Shown here: positions 32,065 through 34,632 of the stretch, one piece after another | How positions within the stretch are numbered: the first letter of the stretch is position 1 | Layout: the number at the start of each line of letters is the position of its first letter | NCBI GenBank assembly: GCA_029938715.1 | Contig: JAOZUK010000033.1 | Coordinates: 1-34,632 of the forward strand | Reading direction: 5' to 3' | DNA: 34,632 nucleotides | DNA from: Bacteroidales bacterium | GTDB lineage: Bacteria; Bacteroidota; Bacteroidia; Bacteroidales; GCA-2748055 | Translations under genes and position numbers: made by a program | Notes under the pieces: generated by a model | Told to the model about the DNA's origin: nothing | What the model saw: only the letters and a program-made list of their open reading frames with translations | Database searches by the model: none

Positions 32065-33198
32065 CTAGGAAGTTAACCCGAGCCACCTGCCAATCCGTTC
32101 TCCGGTATTCTCAAGCAAATGCTCTGCATTTGCAAGGGCAAAGGCAAGGTCCACTGGCTTTTCCATGATGGGCATAATCACATCAAATCCCAGATCATAA
32201 AGAACTTCTGCACCCTCTTCAATGGTTCCTCCAATGCCTACTACAGGTATTTTATGTTTTCTTGCAAGTTGCGCAACTCCAAAAGGAGTCTTCCCGTATT
32301 GTGTCTGAGCATCTATTTTCCCTTCACCGGTAATCACCAGGTCGGCTTTTATTACTTTCTGTTCAAGGCGGACCGTTTCTGCGACCAAATCAAAACCTCT
32401 GGCCAGTTGAGCGTCCAGAAACGCCATCAACCCGGCACCCAGTCCGCCTGCAGCACCCGATCCTGGTACCTTTGCAACCCTTTTTCCAAGCTGCTTTTCT
32501 ATAATTCCGGCAAAATGCTCCAGGTTGGCATCCAGTTTCTTCACCATTGCGGGATCTGCACCTTTCTGCGGGCCATATACTACCGATGCTCCTTCAGGTC
32601 CTGTAAGGGGATTACTCACATCACAGGCTACCATGATTTCAGCATCCTTAATCCCAGGATTCAGCTCCCCCATATGGATCTGTTTCAATTCACCCAAGGA
32701 ACCACCCCCACGGCCCGAAGATCTGAGATTACCATAGGAAAACTTCACCCCAAGCGCCTCTGCCATACCGGCTCCCCCATCGTTGGTGGCACTTCCTCCA
32801 ATCCCCAGCAATATCTTCTTAACTCCTTTCTCCAGGGCATCAGCGATTAACTGACCGGTTCCATAGGTGGAGGTGATCCAGGGATCTCTTTCTGAAGATG
32901 AAAGCAACTCAATTCCTGAGGCCGAGGCCATCTCAATGACAGCTGTGGAGCCATCGCCTGTAATCCCATAAAATGAATCGATTTCGCGCAAAAGAGGATC
33001 CCTGACCTTTAAATGGACCAGCTGGCCCCCGGTGGCATCAATAACCGACTGAACGGTACCTTCTCCCCCATCGGCCATGGGTGCAATCTGAAATGCTGCT
33101 TCGGGTAGAATCCGCTCAATTCCTGCCCTGATGGCCTCTGCCACCAGGCGGGCGCTCAGGCAATCTTTAAAGGAATCGGGCGCAATCAATATATTCAT
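32065..33198 (-). CDS. glycerate kinase (GarK/GlxK family)
   Basis: 378 residues. It phosphorylates D-glycerate with ATP (2-phosphoglycerate in this family). Motifs: MNILIAPDSFKDCLSA at the start, APMADGGEGTVQ, LGIGGSATNDGGAGMAEALG, CDVSNPLTGPEGASVVYGPQKGA, PGSGAAGGLGAGLMAFL and VITGEGKIDAQTQYGKTPFGVA. The ATG at 33198 is chosen; an upstream in-frame ATG at 33246 would add an aromatic 16-residue tail not typical of the family and run into the divergent promoter region. It faces the lactate/glycolate-type permease across about 100 bp, suggesting shared use of hydroxy-acids. Confidence 0.93.
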   Translation of the reverse strand: MNILIAPDSFKDCLSARLVAEAIRAGIERILPEAAFQIAPMADGGEGTVQSVIDATGGQLVHLKVRDPLLREIDSFYGITGDGSTAVIEMASASGIELLSSSERDPWITSTYGTGQLIADALEKGVKKILLGIGGSATNDGGAGMAEALGVKFSYGNLRSSGRGGGSLGELKQIHMGELNPGIKDAEIMVACDVSNPLTGPEGASVVYGPQKGADPAMVKKLDANLEHFAGIIEKQLGKRVAKVPGSGAAGGLGAGLMAFLDAQLARGFDLVAETVRLEQKVIKADLVITGEGKIDAQTQYGKTPFGVAQLARKHKIPVVGIGGTIEEGAEVLYDLGFDVIMPIMEKPVDLAFALANAEHLLENTGERIGRWLGLTS

Positions 33199-33251
33199 GG
33201 CATGTAGGTTAGCATATGTGCAATAAAAGTAGTATAAACAGTCCAAATTGG

Positions 33252-33266
33252 AATATTTTAAATATT
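33252..33266. promoter_or_regulatory. AT-rich 15-bp dyad between divergent genes
   Basis: AATATTT-T-AAATATT is a perfect inverted repeat in the 98-bp gap between glycerate kinase (leftward) and the permease (rightward). It could be an operator or simply part of an AT-rich promoter. Confidence 0.3.
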
Positions 33267-33296
33267 TTACATGCTACAACCAAACTATACCTCATC

Positions 33297-34632
33297 ATGT
33301 CTGCCGGATTACTCGCCCTGATCGCCTCACTTCCCATTGTAGCTATCTTTGTCTTTATGGTTGGATTCAGATGGCCTGCCACCAGGGCCATGCCTGTTGC
33401 CTTTGTAATTGCCCTTATTCTGGCATTGACCGTTTGGAAGACTCCCACAAACTGGATCCTTGCAGCCTCGGCCAATGGACTGGTAATAGCCATGAAGATC
33501 ATTTTCATTGTCTTTGGAGCCCTTCTTGTCCTCTTCACCATGCGCGAGAGTGGAGCCATTGAAGCCATCAACCGGGGATTCACCAACATCTCCACCGATA
33601 AGCGTGTGCAGGCGATAATAATCGCATGGTTGTTCGGAGGATTTATTGAAGGCTCGGCAGGCTTTGGTACTCCGGCTGCCCTGGCTGCTCCTCTTCTGCT
33701 CTCCCTGGGATTCCCCGCACTCGCTGCTGTGATGGTAGCGCTTATCGCCAACGTAACACCTGTCTCTTTCGGTGCGGTGGGCACACCCACACTGATAGGA
33801 ATTCAGTCCTCTCTGGACATTCCTTCGGTACAGCAGACCATTGCCGAATCGGGAATGACCTATGCCGAATACATTCAGCAGGTGGGGGTCTGGACAGCCG
33901 CACAACATGCAGTCCCCGGGCTGATCCTCCCCCTGATTATGGTGGCTATGATGACACGGTTCTTTGGGGAGAAGAAGAGCATCCGGGATGGACTGGCCAT
34001 CTGGCCATACGCCCTGTTTGCAGGGTTCTGCTTCGTAGCACCCTATACACTGGTGGCCCTCTTCCTGGGACCTGAATTCCCAAGCCTTCTGGGTGGCCTC
34101 ATTGGTCTGGCCATTCTGATACCGGCTACACAGGCCGGATTCCTGGTTCCAAAAAAGAGCTGGGACTTCCCGAAAAAAGAGTCCTGGGAGAAACAGTGGA
34201 TGGGATCAATCAGCATGGACTCCACTTCAGGCAAAGGGAAGATCTCCATCTTAAGAGCATGGAGCCCTTATGTGCTGATCGGACTGCTGCTGGTACTCAC
34301 CCGCGTGAGGACCCTACCCTTCGGGAACTGGGTAAAATCGGTGGCCATCAACTACACCAACATCTTTGACACCACAGTGAGTGGCTCTATCGATCCCCTC
34401 TACAATCCCGGGATTCTGCCCTTTATCCTGGTGGCATTTCTTTGCATTCCCATCTTTGGTATGAAAGGTAAACAGGTGGGGGCTGCCTGGGGAGAGGCGG
34501 TGAAACGTATTAAAAATCCCCTGATCGCCATGGTGTTTGCCGTGCCCATGGTTCGGATCATGATGCAATCGGGCAATAATCCGGATGGAATTGTGGGAAT
34601 GCCCATTGCCATGGCTACAGCCATGACCAATA
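33297..34632 (+). CDS. lctP: L-lactate/glycolate permease (LctP family), 3' end beyond window
   Basis: An open frame from ATG 33297 to the window edge encodes 445 residues and no stop. The sequence is strongly hydrophobic with many membrane helices, and carries the LctP family signature [31 protein letters not shown] (about 105-135), then [21 protein letters not shown]. Family members of about 500-560 residues take up L-lactate, D-lactate and glycolate with protons. About 70-120 residues are therefore missing. Divergent glycerate kinase supports a hydroxy-acid uptake role. The start at [18 protein letters not shown] places the first helix at once; upstream in-frame codons offer no better ATG. 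Confidence 0.93.
   Translation, partial: MSAGLLALIASLPIVAIFVFMVGFRWPATRAMPVAFVIALILALTVWKTPTNWILAASANGLVIAMKIIFIVFGALLVLFTMRESGAIEAINRGFTNISTDKRVQAIIIAWLFGGFIEGSAGFGTPAALAAPLLLSLGFPALAAVMVALIANVTPVSFGAVGTPTLIGIQSSLDIPSVQQTIAESGMTYAEYIQQVGVWTAAQHAVPGLILPLIMVAMMTRFFGEKKSIRDGLAIWPYALFAGFCFVAPYTLVALFLGPEFPSLLGGLIGLAILIPATQAGFLVPKKSWDFPKKESWEKQWMGSISMDSTSGKGKISILRAWSPYVLIGLLLVLTRVRTLPFGNWVKSVAINYTNIFDTTVSGSIDPLYNPGILPFILVAFLCIPIFGMKGKQVGAAWGEAVKRIKNPLIAMVFAVPMVRIMMQSGNNPDGIVGMPIAMATAMTN

Noticed and set aside
32119-32850. 243-codon open frame on the + strand
   Set aside because: Antisense to glycerate kinase, whose conserved motifs are unbroken; the frame is cysteine- and histidine-rich without a pattern, as shadow frames tend to be.
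33209-33908. Two overlapping minus-strand open frames of 193 codons
   Set aside because: Both are antisense to the L-lactate permease, whose frame is clear from ATG 33297 to the window end with family motifs; the frames are low-complexity in character.
1-34632. CRISPR arrays, insertion sequences, tRNA or rRNA genes
   Set aside because: No regularly spaced direct repeats, no transposase-like frames, and no clover-leaf or rRNA-like stretches were recognised by eye.

Overview
This window looks like a chromosomal stretch from a free-living, probably marine or sediment, member of the Bacteroidota (Marinilabiliales/Bacteroidales-like; the rank is inference). Two proteins end in type IX secretion (T9SS) sorting domains. 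Families typical of this phylum are present (DUF5777, DUF5916, MacB-like ~820-residue permeases, TPR plus YaiO barrels), and several genes are preceded by the phylum's TAnnTTTG -7 promoter element. No mobile element, CRISPR array, rRNA or tRNA was seen.

Region 1 (1-3600, +): dihydroorotase, a lipoprotein aldose 1-epimerase, a Crp/Fnr-family regulator and a small DUF2892 membrane protein. Region 2 (3600-7523): a secreted plastocyanin/PF03640-repeat T9SS protein (-) faces a divergent set (+) of a monoheme cytochrome lipoprotein, a DUF5777 protein and a YceI-like protein. Three near-identical TGTGA-N6-TCACA operators sit at exactly the same distance (30.5 bp, centre to -7 box) from three promoters: before the DUF2892 gene and on both sides of the divergent region. 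With the adjacent Crp-type regulator they define a local redox/copper-type regulon.

Region 3 (7556-13909, -): a tight three-gene operon of MFS sugar porter, GH16 laminarinase-like lipoprotein and a 1152-residue cytoplasmic phosphorylase-like protein (GH149/GH94 type). It reads as a beta-1,3-glucan uptake and phosphorolysis operon. A PD40 beta-propeller lipoprotein and a DUF5916 outer-membrane protein follow on the + strand (14039-17281).

Region 4 (17335-22276, -): two tandem paralogous MacB/FtsX-type permeases with tracts of nucleotide identity, preceded by a large dyad and a sigma-54-like -24 element. Next to them is an aldo/keto reductase gene broken by an internal out-of-frame deletion (22477-23779).

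Region 5 (23766-30659, -): five closely packed genes encoding a glycosidase-like T9SS protein, a stand-alone receiver, a TPR plus YaiO outer-membrane barrel, a membrane-anchored HEAT-repeat protein and a processive family 2 glycosyltransferase. The parts parallel the Pga system (PgaA/B/C), and I propose a synthase-dependent exopolysaccharide synthesis and export system. It is the best candidate here for an undescribed system.

Region 6 (30749-34632): aspartate kinase and glycerate kinase (-), then a divergent L-lactate/glycolate permease (+) that runs off the end of the window.
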